From the NCBI RefSeq assembly GCF_029626235.1, contig NZ_JARUBO010000005.1, positions 4,560,001 through 4,624,000 of the forward strand: a stretch of 64,000 nucleotides of DNA. The letters run 5' to 3'. Shown piece by piece: positions 37,820 to 46,984 of this stretch (position 1 is the stretch's first letter; the number at the start of each line of letters is the position of its first letter). This stretch comes from Micromonospora sp. WMMD1120 (GTDB taxonomy: Bacteria > Actinomycetota > Actinomycetes > Mycobacteriales > Micromonosporaceae). The translations under genes were made by a program, and so were the position numbers. A model generated the notes under the pieces. The model had not been told where the DNA came from and did no database searches. It was given only the letters and a program-made list of their open reading frames with translations.

Positions 37820-39664
37820 TCACCTCCCTTTGGCGTCGATGGTGTAGACCACGTCTGACCCGACGTCGTGGCGGGTGATGCCGGGGACGTCGGCGATGTT
37901 GAGCAGTGGTTCGTATGGGGTCCCGTACACCCGGTCGCGCAGCAGGACGACGCTGCGGATGCCGAGCTGGTGTAACCGTTCCATGGCCGGCTCGCTGGGG
38001 AAGGTCGCCATGACGTCGCGGATCGCCTGACGGCTGGGCGTGGTGTAGCTGGCCGCACCGTTCACCATGGTGGGAAAACCGTCGGTCGACCACAGTAGGA
38101 CGTTGAGGTCGTTGCCGTCGTCGGACGGCAATACCATGGTCGGAGCGTGCGCGGCGGCTAGCGCCATCGCGGCCGGTTTGGCTGGGGTTTGGGGGTGCTT
38201 CAGGTCAGGTAGACCCTCAGCCAGCACGAGAACCAGCAACGGAACGGTCAGTAACCGTGCCGCTTCCACCGACCATTCCGGCTTGGCGTTCCTGCGAGCC
38301 ACCTCCGCCAGGTGGGAAACCAGGCCGGCCGCGAGGATGGCCATACAGAGAGTGGGCCACAAGATCAACCGACCTGGTGTACGGGAACCGTCGAACCCGG
38401 GCACGTAAAGATAGAGCAGACGGTAGATCGGCCCGTTCGTGCCCAGCGCGAACAACACTCCGACGACCGTCCCGAACAGCAGCAGGAGCCGTTGCACTGG
38501 TGACCAGCGGGATATGAACAGGCCGGCGAAGGCCAGTAGATACAGTGCGTACCCGCAGAGCAGCACCTTCTCCGTCGGTGCGCCACCAAGAGCGGTGCGG
38601 GCGTCGGTGTGCAGGGTGCCCCAGGGCAGCGAGGACTGCGGCGCCACGAGAAGTCCGCGCAGTGTCGGGGAGAAGTGCGCGACGTAGTCCCAGTCCCGGG
38701 TGACACGTGGGTTGAGCTCGCGCACGTGTTGGTACGCGTACGCGAAGTATCCGGTCACCGCGGTGAAGACCAGCCCGCCGATCAGATCACTGACGATCAG
38801 CCGGCGGTCAAGGCGTGGGCGGTGGATCAGCCAGGCTGTCAGTGTGATCAGGCAGAGAGTGGCGAGGACGTATACGAATCCCAGCCCCACGCCGAAGCCA
38901 AGACTGACCTGCCAGGCCGCGACGAGCCAGCCGGCGAACGCCCATCCCGGCCGGACTCGTTCGGCAAGGTAGCCGCGGGTCAACGAGAGTCCGTGGCCGC
39001 GCGCCAGCATCGCCAAGGCCAGAGTGATGCCACCGGTGGAGAGGATGTTCAGATGGCCGTCGTGGCCGTAGCGCCAGGGCGCGTAGGCGAGGGCGGCCCC
39101 GGCCACCGCGGCGGCGACCTTGTTCGCGCCAAGTTGGCGCAGGAGCGCGTAGCCGCCGAGGAAGGCGAGCGCGAAGGCCAGCACGAACAGGATGTTGTAG
39201 CGCAGCACGGCGGCGACCACACCGTTGCCTATCAGCCCTGCCGGGGCATAGCCGAGCAGGCTGTCGTTCAGGGCCAGGCCGTACTTGTCGGGATAGAAAG
39301 CGTTGGTATCCCAAAGGCCACGCAGACCGTGGGTGACAGCGTGGCCATTCCATCCCACCAGCCATGCTTGGGCGGTCGGGTCACCCACGTCACCGACGAT
39401 GGTGTGGGCCGGGTCGGCGATCGGCGCGGTCTTGGCGCCGGCAGTCATCAGGCGAAGCGCGTACGGCGGAATCAGCCAGATCATCGCGACGGCGAGGAGC
39501 ACTGAACCGAGGCTCGCGATACTCAGCTCCCGCCGATGGGCTCCACGTGTCAGCCGATCCCTCGTGCCTGAAATGGCACGCGCGAGTCGGCCATCGCGTC
39601 CGCGCTCGCGGGGAGTGACGGTTGATGTGGGGCCTTCTGCCGGTGGCTCTACCTGCGTCGTCAC
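37820..39664 (-). CDS. polytopic membrane protein, GT-C-like
   Basis: A 614-residue protein with about a dozen membrane helices. An early luminal loop with GDPTAQAWLVGWNGHA and LWDTNAFYPDKYGLALNDSLLGY resembles bacterial GT-C-fold membrane proteins in which acidic residues of the first loop bind a polyprenyl-phosphate sugar. The C-terminal 180 residues form a soluble domain ending in HDVGSDVVYTIDAKGR. GTG at 39664 was chosen because a TTGACT-N17-CATGAT promoter lies at 39696-39724 and a GAGGG site lies 5 nt upstream; the longer frame would begin upstream of that promoter. Donor and acceptor unknown. Confidence 0.75.
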   Translation of the reverse strand: MTTQVEPPAEGPTSTVTPRERGRDGRLARAISGTRDRLTRGAHRRELSIASLGSVLLAVAMIWLIPPYALRLMTAGAKTAPIADPAHTIVGDVGDPTAQAWLVGWNGHAVTHGLRGLWDTNAFYPDKYGLALNDSLLGYAPAGLIGNGVVAAVLRYNILFVLAFALAFLGGYALLRQLGANKVAAAVAGAALAYAPWRYGHDGHLNILSTGGITLALAMLARGHGLSLTRGYLAERVRPGWAFAGWLVAAWQVSLGFGVGLGFVYVLATLCLITLTAWLIHRPRLDRRLIVSDLIGGLVFTAVTGYFAYAYQHVRELNPRVTRDWDYVAHFSPTLRGLLVAPQSSLPWGTLHTDARTALGGAPTEKVLLCGYALYLLAFAGLFISRWSPVQRLLLLFGTVVGVLFALGTNGPIYRLLYLYVPGFDGSRTPGRLILWPTLCMAILAAGLVSHLAEVARRNAKPEWSVEAARLLTVPLLVLVLAEGLPDLKHPQTPAKPAAMALAAAHAPTMVLPSDDGNDLNVLLWSTDGFPTMVNGAASYTTPSRQAIRDVMATFPSEPAMERLHQLGIRSVVLLRDRVYGTPYEPLLNIADVPGITRHDVGSDVVYTIDAKGR

Positions 39665-39695
39665 ATTGACCCTCACTGTTGAACCGCCGCAGTAA

Positions 39696-39724
39696 ATCAT
39701 GAGCAGAGCGGCGCATAGAGTCAA
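39696..39724 (-). promoter_or_regulatory. candidate sigma-A-type promoter for the GT-C-like gene
   Basis: On the minus strand TTGACT (-35, 39719-39724) is separated by exactly 17 nt from CATGAT (-10, 39696-39701), 32 nt upstream of the chosen GTG at 39664. Confidence 0.5.
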
Positions 39725-40015
39725 GACCTCGATCAATGCCGATCAGCTAGCCAGGACTTACGCTACGTATCAATGGCGTCCTGTCATGCAGGAGTCGCGA
39801 TCGGTGCAGCGGCGCGTCTTCCCGCTGTCGAAACAGGACCCGCCAGGGTCGCTGCAGGCCCTCACCGGGCTCCGGACCCACGGGACGCCCGCGGCCGGAT
39901 CCATCCGCTGCCGGACTGCTCGCGATCGCGGTCGCGGCGGTGGCTCCGGGACCAAGCCGCGTCGTGGAGATCGTGGAACACCGTGCTGTCGGGGAAGCGC
40001 TCAGCGTAGTCGGGC
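39725..40015. other. divergent intergenic region, no gene seen
   Basis: This gap, with the promoter before it, separates the minus-strand GT-C-like gene from the plus-strand GH43 gene. Reading frames here are short and without recognisable similarity, and I saw no tRNA or strong hairpin. It presumably holds the GH43 promoter. Confidence 0.5.
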
Positions 40016-41611
40016 ATGGCGGACCGAGTAGAGTTCAGCCACGTGTCACCTGCGACCTTCCGCAATCCCGTGATTCCCGGATTCTTTCCGGACCCCAGCG
40101 TCTGTCGGGTCGGCGAGGACTACTACCTGGTCTGTTCGAGCTTCGAGTACTTCCCCGGCGTGCCGATTTTCCACAGCCGCGATTTGATTTCCTGGCGGCA
40201 GATCGGCAACGTGTTGGATCGGCCGAGCCAGCTCGACCTGCCGGCTGACACCTACGCGTCGCGGGGCATCTTCGCGCCGACGATCCGCCACCACAACGGC
40301 ATCTTCTACCTGGTGACCACCAATGTTCGGATCTGGCGGCATCTGATCGTCACCGCGACCGACCCGGCCGGGCCGTGGTCGGAGCCGGTCCACTTCGAAC
40401 TCCCGCTCATCGACCCGTCGCTGACCTGGAATGAGGACGACAACTGCTGGCTCACCCTGGCCGGCACATCGAACTACCGCATCGACCCGGCCGCCGGCGA
40501 GGTGTTCGAAGGACCAATCCCGCTGTGGTCCGGTACCGGCGGCCAGTATCCGGAAAGTCCGCACCTCTACCGGATCGGCGACTGGTGGTACCTGTTGCTC
40601 ACCGAGGGCGGCACGCACACCGGGCACGCGGTGTCGGTGGCCCGGTCCCGCAGCGTCCGTGGACCGTTCGAGCCGGCTCCGGTCAACCCGATCCTCACCC
40701 ACCGCGGCCTGCGGCGACCGATCCAGGCCACCGGTCACGCCGACCTGGTCGACGACCCGAGCGGCAACTGGTGGATGGTGCTACTGGGCATCCGACCCAA
40801 GGGACAGCGGCCGCCGTTCCACGTGCTCGGACGGGAGACCATGCTCGCCCCCGTGCGGTGGGAGGACGGCTGGCCGGTCGTCGGGCCGGTCGACGAGGAG
40901 GTGCCGATGCCACCCGGCGTCGCGGCACCGGCGGCGCCCGCGGCGCTTGACGTCCGCGACGACTTCGACGCCGACCGGCTCGATCCATCGTGGATCTCAC
41001 CGCGCAGCCGTCCGGACGGAAGCTGGTCGCTCACCGAGAGGCCCGGCTGGCTCACCCTCACCGCCCTTGGTCCGACGCTGGACCGGCCGGGCGCCACCAT
41101 CGTGGGGCGGCGTCCGCAGCACCACGACTGCCGGGCCTGCGTACGGATGGAAACCGATGGCCGCGCCGGCCTGACCGTCCGGATCGACGAGGCCCACCAC
41201 TACGACCTGGAGATTTTTGACGGTACGGCGCGGGTGTGGGCCCGCATCGGCCCACTGCGCCAGAGCGTCGCCGAGTGCGCCGTACCGCCCGGCCCGGTGG
41301 ACTTGGCCGTCACCGCCCGGTCGACCAACCCGCTCCCGCCGACGGTCACCTCGGCCGAGCAGTTCGCCCGGCGGTCGGGGCCACTCGGAATCCGGGCCGC
41401 GGGCCCAGACACGGTGACGTTCTCGGTCGACGCCGGCGACGGTCCCACCGTGCTCGCCGCCCTCGACGGCCGCTACCTGTCGACCGAGGTGGCGGGGGGT
41501 TTCACCGGCCGGGTTGTCGGCATGTACGTCACCGAGGGCACAGCCGCCTTCGACTGGTTCGACTACCGGGCGGAGCCGGACGCCGGAGCGGGCCCGGCTA
41601 CCGTCGCCTGA
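40016..41611 (+). CDS. glycoside hydrolase family 43 (beta-xylosidase/arabinofuranosidase-like)
   Basis: A 531-residue protein. Five-bladed propeller features: general-base Asp in NPVIPGFFPDPSVCRVGEDYYLV, pKa-modulating Asp in LIDPSLTWNEDD, and general-acid Glu in QYPESPHLYRIGDWWYLL. Residues 310-530 match the C-terminal concanavalin-like domain of GH43 beta-xylosidases (DDFDADRLDPSWISPRSRP; GRVVGMYVTEGTAAFDWFDY). No signal peptide, so it likely acts on imported oligosaccharides. ATG at 40016 has no strong SD; a GTG at 40043 is an alternative start close to the conserved NPVIPGF. Confidence 0.9.
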   Translation: MADRVEFSHVSPATFRNPVIPGFFPDPSVCRVGEDYYLVCSSFEYFPGVPIFHSRDLISWRQIGNVLDRPSQLDLPADTYASRGIFAPTIRHHNGIFYLVTTNVRIWRHLIVTATDPAGPWSEPVHFELPLIDPSLTWNEDDNCWLTLAGTSNYRIDPAAGEVFEGPIPLWSGTGGQYPESPHLYRIGDWWYLLLTEGGTHTGHAVSVARSRSVRGPFEPAPVNPILTHRGLRRPIQATGHADLVDDPSGNWWMVLLGIRPKGQRPPFHVLGRETMLAPVRWEDGWPVVGPVDEEVPMPPGVAAPAAPAALDVRDDFDADRLDPSWISPRSRPDGSWSLTERPGWLTLTALGPTLDRPGATIVGRRPQHHDCRACVRMETDGRAGLTVRIDEAHHYDLEIFDGTARVWARIGPLRQSVAECAVPPGPVDLAVTARSTNPLPPTVTSAEQFARRSGPLGIRAAGPDTVTFSVDAGDGPTVLAALDGRYLSTEVAGGFTGRVVGMYVTEGTAAFDWFDYRAEPDAGAGPATVA

Positions 41612-42199
41612 CGGCACGCCCCCGCCGGCCGATCCAAGGCTCGGCGTCTGGGCGTCGCCCGTGCCGAATGTCACCTAAGCGCGCGGAGCGCCTCGGCCGA
41701 CAGCGCCGGTGGACCGGGCCGGAGCGGTACGCGGTGGCGGCGGATGCGGTCGGCGAGGTGGTTGGGTGCGACTGGTCAACGAGACCTCGTGTATCGATGC
41801 CCGAGCGGTGCCATCACCACCGGAGTCGGTAGCTGTCTGCTTCGTGGCAAGACGGGTGACCACGTACCGCAGCGGCGCCAAGGTGCGGAAGTGCACGGAC
41901 TGGTTCCTGGTCCGGCAACGGGTCGGAATTTGGTGCACCAGCTGGCGCGAACCCGCGGGCCCATCGGTGAGGACCGCCGCACTGAGTCCCGCGACGGCGG
42001 GGAGTTGCTGGTCCTGCCGGCAACTCCCAGAGCCGGTTGGCCGAGTGCGCGCTCGCACGTTCGGCCGCGGCGATCCGAGCATGATCACCTGGATCGTCAG
42101 CACGTCATCACGGTGCGATCCCGGGGCGTGACCACTGCGCGGTGGGGCGGCCGTTGAGACGCCACGGGTGCCCGGTGAGCCGCGGCCAGCCCTCCGGCG
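41612..42199. other. 588-nt region without a supportable gene
   Basis: Several frames are open on both strands, but none has recognisable similarity, a good ribosome-binding site with a plausible start, or typical codon bias. Because the gene that follows is 5'-truncated, this is probably degraded or rearranged DNA. Confidence 0.5.
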
Positions 42200-42953
42200 A
42201 GTCGGGCATCGGCGCGCACCTGGTTCTACCGGATCGCCACGAACGTCTTTCTCGACAGCCGCAAGGCGGCCGGTCGCCGGACGACACCGTACGGTGACCC
42301 GCTGGAATGGTCCACCGAGCTCGGTCCCTATCCCGACGCCCTGCTGACCGACGATCCGCAGACCGCTCTCGCCGCCCGGGAGACCGTCGAGCTGGCCGTG
42401 ATCGCCGCGCTCATGTACCTGCCGCCGCGGCAGCGGGCGGCCTTCGTGCTGCGCGACGTCCACGGCTGGACGCCGCAGGAGATCGCCGCCGCGCTCGACA
42501 CGGTCGTAGCGGCCGTCAACAGTCTCCTCCAGCGGGCCCGCCACACCCTCCGGCGGCGCGCTCCGTCGAACCCACAGGACTGGTGCCGTCCGCAGCTCAC
42601 CAGCACGGACAAAGAGATCCTGCGCCGCTACGCCAACGCGAAGGACCCGGAGACGATCCGGACGCTGCTCGCCGAGGACGTACGGATCACGATGCCGCCC
42701 GAGCCGCCGGTCGTCGGGATCGACGCGGCCGCGGAGTTCCTCGGCCGAGCGCCGGACTGGCGTACGCTCCCCACCTCGGCCAACGGACGCCCGACACTGA
42801 TCAACTATCTCCGCCGGCCCGGCAGCCCGCACTACGAGGCGTTGGTCGTCGACGTACTCCGGATCGAGAACGGCAAGATCGTGGAGAGCAAATGCCTTCA
42901 TCGGTGCCCATCACGTTGCCGCCTTCAACATGCCCGCCACGCTCGATTCGTAG
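42200..42953 (+). pseudogene. truncated and frameshifted ECF sigma factor with SnoaL-like tail
   Basis: In frame from 42200, SRASARTWFYRIATNVFLDSRKAAG is region 2.3/2.4 of an ECF sigma factor, then LMYLPPRQRAAFVLRDVHGWTPQEIAAALD is region 4, followed by a SnoaL-like domain (STDKEILRRYANAKDPETIRTLLAED) typical of ECF41-type or SigG-like factors. Region 2.1-2.2 and any start codon are missing. Near 42885-42892 the frame shifts: the expected end AFIGAHHVAAFNMPATLDS and its stop at 42951-42953 are in the +1 frame. Reading straight on falsely fuses this remnant to the Nudix gene downstream. Confidence 0.8.
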
Positions 42954-43015
42954 ACGAGCAAGGCTCAAGTTCAGTGACCGAGGAGCGCACCCGCCTGAAC
43001 CAACCGGGAGGACAC

Positions 43016-43540
43016 ATGATCAAGGTCTTGTTTGAGAATCCCTGGCTGTCCCTGCGGACTGTCTACGCCCCCGACCGAGGGATCGACGGGTACGTGTTCA
43101 GCCACGAGGACCGCTGTCAGGGCCGCATCGTCGCCGTCCTGCCCTACCACGACACGCCCGCCGGTCGGCGGTACCTGGTGCGCAGCGAGGTAACCCCCTG
43201 CTGGTCGCTCGACCCACAACTGTCCGCCCTCACCGGCGGTTACGAAGGCGGCGACATCGAGGACGACGCCGTCCGCGAGGTCCTCGAAGAGGCCGGGTAT
43301 GCCATCACCCGGGCGGACCTGGTTCCCCTCGGGGACAGCTACGCCAGCAAGTCCGCCGACACCGTCTACAGTCTGTTCGCGGTCAACGTCACCGGCCGAG
43401 CCCAGAGCGTGGCCACCGGAGACGGGAGCGCCCTGGAGGCGCGGGGGTCCACCAGGTGGCTCGACACCGCCGAGGTGTGCAAGGTCCGTGACCCGCAGGT
43501 CGCGGTGATGGTGATGCGGCTCGAACACCAGCGGCCCTGA
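43016..43540 (+). CDS. Nudix-domain protein with atypical Nudix box
   Basis: A 174-residue protein with ATG at 43016 and GGGAGG 5 nt upstream. The fold is Nudix (RIVAVLPYH...RRYLVRSEVTPCW; GGYEGGDIEDDAVREVLEEAGY; WLDTAEV). The catalytic REx2EE is intact, but the first conserved Glu of the box (E-x7-R) is replaced, with Gly at that position and Asp/Glu nearby, so substrate or activity may differ. It follows a dead sigma factor and is likely read from its own promoter. Family members hydrolyse nucleoside diphosphates linked to other moieties. Confidence 0.8.
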   Translation: MIKVLFENPWLSLRTVYAPDRGIDGYVFSHEDRCQGRIVAVLPYHDTPAGRRYLVRSEVTPCWSLDPQLSALTGGYEGGDIEDDAVREVLEEAGYAITRADLVPLGDSYASKSADTVYSLFAVNVTGRAQSVATGDGSALEARGSTRWLDTAEVCKVRDPQVAVMVMRLEHQRP

Positions 43541-43669
43541 CCGGGATGCCAGCGCCCGCCGAGCCCCGCCCACGGTCGACCTCCTCGTGTGCTGTCCCGC
43601 TCGCCGGAGTCACCGTCTGCCGTGGCGGCCTGCCGTCAGAACCTCGGGGTCGTCCGCAAGACTAGGGTC

Positions 43670-44707
43670 GTGGATCAACGGCTCACGGTGCTGTGGTCAC
43701 GGCTTCTGCATCTGCGTTCGAGCGCGGTGGCGTTGGCGGTGGCGTCCGGGGGGCTCGTCGTAGCGGAGCGGCACTCGCGTCTGGTTCGCCTGGTCCCCCG
43801 GAGCGGGGCACCGCTGTGGGAGCAGAACGTTGAGGACTGCTGGGGGACCACCGTCCTCGCGGGGGACCGCTGCCTCTATCTGAGTCAGGCGGGTGTCCTG
43901 CACTGTTTCGACGCGCACAGCGGGCAGCGGACGTGGTCGACGCCGAAGCTGCGCCTGCGCCACTACGTCAGTGTCAGTGGATCCTTTGCCTTCCTGGGCG
44001 GGTGGCGTGGCTACCGTCCGCTGATACGGGTGGATCTGGCGAACGGCGAGCCTCTTGTAGACCAGTTCCTGGGACCTCTGTCAGGCAGCAGCCTGGCCTG
44101 GCCGTTGGCCGTACCCTCACACCCGGAGCGGGACGGCATGGCCGATGCGATCCTCGTCGCGACTGCCACACGGGCGGCGCTGCTGCTGTTGGACGCTCAG
44201 ACGGGCGTCACCAGAGGTGAGTGGATGCTGCCGGAGCCGGTGCGCTTCCCCGACTCCGGCATCGCCTTCAGCGCCAGCAGGGACGGCCGCATCGTCTTTG
44301 TCAGCGGTAGGCGCACGGTCATGGCTGTGCATCCGGCCAGCCGCGAAGTGGAGATCCTGTGGCGGCACGACCGTGACCTGCCACCGCTGCCACCTCTCCT
44401 CACCGCTGGGACGCTGTGGCTGGCTGAAGACACCGGCGTCACCATCATCGATCTCGGCCGCGGTGCCCGTACCGAGGTGACGCGTCTTCCGCACGGTGCT
44501 ACCAGTGCGGGTGTCGCCGTGTCCGGAGGTGCGCTGTTTGCCCGCGCGCGAAACCAACTCATCCTGGTGGATCAGGCCGGGGAGATTGCCGCTCGCGTGG
44601 GACTGGGGGCACCGATCGCGCGGCTACTTAGCGACGGTCGGTCGCTGGTACATGCTATCGGCAAAGGTCACCTATCGGCGATCGGCATCTCGACCACGCC
44701 GATCTGA
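43670..44707 (+). CDS. PQQ-like beta-propeller repeat protein
   Basis: A 345-residue protein (GTG at 43670; an upstream ATG at 43589 would add 27 unconserved residues). It is built from repeated four-strand blades with outer W/G signatures: GLVVAERHSRLVRLVPRSGAPLWEQNV, RCLYLSQAGVLHCFDAHSGQRTW, ALLLLDAQTGVTRGEW. This is the PQQ-binding-like propeller fold, here probably a protein-interaction or sensing platform, since no signal peptide or quinoprotein active site is seen. No operon partner beyond its position ahead of the ECF sigma pair. Confidence 0.75.
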   Translation: MDQRLTVLWSRLLHLRSSAVALAVASGGLVVAERHSRLVRLVPRSGAPLWEQNVEDCWGTTVLAGDRCLYLSQAGVLHCFDAHSGQRTWSTPKLRLRHYVSVSGSFAFLGGWRGYRPLIRVDLANGEPLVDQFLGPLSGSSLAWPLAVPSHPERDGMADAILVATATRAALLLLDAQTGVTRGEWMLPEPVRFPDSGIAFSASRDGRIVFVSGRRTVMAVHPASREVEILWRHDRDLPPLPPLLTAGTLWLAEDTGVTIIDLGRGARTEVTRLPHGATSAGVAVSGGALFARARNQLILVDQAGEIAARVGLGAPIARLLSDGRSLVHAIGKGHLSAIGISTTPI

Positions 44708-44876
44708 GCACTCTCGGTTCCTGGCCGACCTCACCAACGCTGATCGCGCCGCAGCCCGCTGCCCGCTCCCCGCGAAGTCACTTCGGGGCGACTGCTGGCC
44801 GTCGGACGTCGCGGCTGAACACTTTTCCGGCCGACCGGCAATGTCAGGGTGGAGCAGGACTTTGCCGAGGAGGGCC

Positions 44877-45449
44877 ATGGCTTCGGATGCGGATCTGATC
44901 GGCCGGTCTCTGGATGGCGATGCCGACGCCTTCGTGGAGGTGGTCGAGCGTCATGAGGTCGCCGTCGGTTCGTATCTCGCTCGCCGGGTGGGGCGGGATG
45001 CGGCGGAAGACCTCCTGGGCGAGGTCTGGGTTGCCGCGTTCGAGTCGCGGCGATCGTACGACCGGTCGTACAACGACGCTCGCCCGTGGCTGTACGGGGT
45101 GGCATTGAATCGCCTGCGGCGCTACTGGCGGTCCCGGCCGGCCGAGGACCTGGTCGCGGACGTGCCCGACGTGGCTCCCGGATGGGACCAGTGGTCGGCG
45201 GTGGACCTCGGTGTGGACGCACGGGCGGTGCTCCGCTCGGCTCTGACGCGGCTCAAACCCGAAGAGCGGGAGGTCCTCAGGCTCGTCGCCTGGGAGGACC
45301 TGACCGCGGCCGACGCCGCGCGGGCACTCGGCATACCGGCCGGCACCGCACGGCGGCTGCTGAGCCAGGCCAGGACGGCGTTGCGCGACGCCCCGGGGGT
45401 GTCCGCGCTCCTCAAGGACCGCAACAGCGCGAAGGAGAGGCACCGATGA
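44877..45449 (+). CDS. ECF RNA polymerase sigma factor
   Basis: A 190-residue sigma-70 family ECF protein. Region 2 is DADAFVEVVERHEVAVGSYLARRVGRDAAEDLLGEVWVAAFESRRSYD with YNDARPWLYGVALNRLRRYWR (2.3/2.4); region 4 is LTRLKPEEREVLRLVAWEDLTAADAARALGIPAGTARRLLSQARTALR. ATG at 44877 has GAGGAGGG 4 nt upstream. Its stop overlaps the next ATG (ATGA), so it is translated together with the CU044_5270 protein, the probable regulator. Confidence 0.92.
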   Translation: MASDADLIGRSLDGDADAFVEVVERHEVAVGSYLARRVGRDAAEDLLGEVWVAAFESRRSYDRSYNDARPWLYGVALNRLRRYWRSRPAEDLVADVPDVAPGWDQWSAVDLGVDARAVLRSALTRLKPEEREVLRLVAWEDLTAADAARALGIPAGTARRLLSQARTALRDAPGVSALLKDRNSAKERHR

Positions 45450-46591
45450 CCGACGAGCTCGACCTGGTCGGTGCGTTGGACAGCGCCGAACCACTACGCC
45501 CGGAGGCGTACCAGCGGGCGCGGGCGGTGCTGCGGGCGGCTATGGCCGACCCCGGAACCGTGCGGCCGCTGGGCGCGACATCGACGCAGGACACGATCAT
45601 GGAGGCGACCTCAACAATGGAAACGACGACGGCCACGCGGGATTACGAATCCAGCCCGGCGCCTCAGCGCCGCCGCAGGATCGGTATCGCGGGCCGATTG
45701 GGCATCGGCGCCGGGGTGGGGGTTGCCGCCGCGGCGGCGGTCGTCGCTGTGGTGCTCAACTCGTCGGCGCCCGTGGGCGTCGGGGCCGGCACGGATTCGT
45801 CAGCCGCCGCCCCGGGCTCGACCAGCGTCGACGGGACGGCCGAGCGCGCGCCGCTGATGACCCTGGCCGGGTCCATCAAGACGGTCGCCCCGGCGACGGG
45901 CGACGCGTGGCTGGTGAAGGCGACGCAGGTCCACGGCACCAAGACGATGCAGGTGGTCTACACGCTGTACACCGACAGTCACGCGATCTATACGGGCAAC
46001 AGCGTACGGGACATCAAGCGTGCGATCGCCCGTGACCAGGACCAGATGACGGACGGCGGCTACGCCCCGCTGCTCAGGGCAGCTGTCGCCGCGGCGGACA
46101 GCAGCCCGACCGACGGCCGGACCCAGATGCTCAAGGCGGCCAAGGATCCGCTGGTGGGCCTCGACCCCGCGGCGCAGAAAGCGGTGTGGGACAAGCGGCA
46201 GGCGGACGCCCAGGTGATCATCAAGCAGAAGGGTGGCGACGCCGCGCCGAAGCCGTACAGCCCTCAGGCCGTTCAGCGGCACTTCGACAACGCCCTGTGG
46301 ACGTACAGCACCCAGGCGCTGTCCGCCGGCGAGGGCAACAGGCGGGTACGCGCCGGTGTGCTGCGTCTGCTGTCCACCATCTCTGCGGTCAGCGTCACGG
46401 ACTCGACCACCAACGGCAAGGCCACGCTGACGATCACCGCGGGCCCCGAGGTGTTCGGTGGCGAGGGCAGCGAGGTGCTGACCATCGACGCCACGACCGG
46501 CATGCTGGTCGAGGGCGTCTCTACCGTGCCGGGTCTTCCCCGAGCCGCCACGACGTACGAATCCTCCCGGGTGACGGAGGCCGACCTGTAG
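45446..46591 (+). CDS. CU044_5270-family membrane protein (probable anti-sigma partner)
   Basis: A 381-residue single-pass protein. The N-terminal cytoplasmic part (TDELDLVGALDSAEPLRPEAYQRARAVLRAAM) is short; one membrane helix (IGAGVGVAAAAAVVAVVLNSSAP, about residues 85-107) leads to an exported domain of about 270 residues. CU044_5270-type proteins are regularly encoded directly after ECF sigma factors in actinobacteria and are assumed to regulate them. No zinc-binding H-x3-C-x2-C anti-sigma motif is present, so any inhibition would work differently. Confidence 0.82.
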   Translation: MTDELDLVGALDSAEPLRPEAYQRARAVLRAAMADPGTVRPLGATSTQDTIMEATSTMETTTATRDYESSPAPQRRRRIGIAGRLGIGAGVGVAAAAAVVAVVLNSSAPVGVGAGTDSSAAAPGSTSVDGTAERAPLMTLAGSIKTVAPATGDAWLVKATQVHGTKTMQVVYTLYTDSHAIYTGNSVRDIKRAIARDQDQMTDGGYAPLLRAAVAAADSSPTDGRTQMLKAAKDPLVGLDPAAQKAVWDKRQADAQVIIKQKGGDAAPKPYSPQAVQRHFDNALWTYSTQALSAGEGNRRVRAGVLRLLSTISAVSVTDSTTNGKATLTITAGPEVFGGEGSEVLTIDATTGMLVEGVSTVPGLPRAATTYESSRVTEADL

Positions 46592-46641
46592 GTCGGGAAC
46601 TCCCACCCGCCGGCACGCGGCATGCCAGCGGGTGGCGCGAT

Positions 46642-46676
46642 GACGGTGCGGGCCGCCTCCGGGCGGCCTCACCGTC
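46642..46676. terminator. hairpin terminator after CU044_5270 gene
   Basis: A GACGGTG...CACCGTC outer stem and a GGCCGCC/GGCGGCC inner stem with a TCCG tetraloop. A second smaller stem (CCACCCGC/GCGGGTGG) precedes it at 46603-46636. Confidence 0.7.
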
Positions 46677-46826
46677 GTTCTCGTGTTCGCACGGCCTGTG
46701 CCGATTGCGATGATCGACGCGTGACGTCCACCCCGGACCCGGCGGCGTATGACGACTACCCGTACCCGCGAGACGTCCGAAATCGCTGTGCCGAACCGTG
46801 GGCAGCCGGCCCGCTACCATCCACCC

Positions 46827-46949
46827 GTGCTGCGGAAGCGTCGATGGTTGAGGTGGATCCTCCTCGTCAGCGGTGCGGGGTTTCTGCTGGTGGGCGGCTA
46901 CTGGTTCTTGACTACCATGAAGTGCACGTTCCAAATAGGTCGACTCTAA
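46827..46949 (+). CDS. possible 40-aa single-helix membrane peptide
   Basis: GTG at 46827 opens a short frame LRKRRWLRWILLVSGAGFLL followed by VGGYWF: a strongly basic N-terminus and one membrane helix, then a short tail with one Cys. The layout resembles a small membrane-active peptide, but there is no convincing ribosome-binding site and the frame can also be extended to ATG 46749. The rest of the 46592-46984 gap has only the terminator hairpins. Confidence 0.3.
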   Translation: MLRKRRWLRWILLVSGAGFLLVGGYWFLTTMKCTFQIGRL

Positions 46950-46984
46950 CGCAATCTCGGTAATGGGATTAATGCCAACCTGAC

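Noticed and set aside
41612..42199. Open frames of about 140 codons between GH43 and the sigma remnant
   Set aside because: No recognisable family in either strand, no ribosome-binding site with a sensible start, and neighbouring sequence is decayed.
42398..43540. Single sigma-Nudix fusion protein
   Set aside because: The expected sigma C-terminus is in another frame with its own stop at 42953, and the Nudix gene has its own ATG and GGGAGG site.
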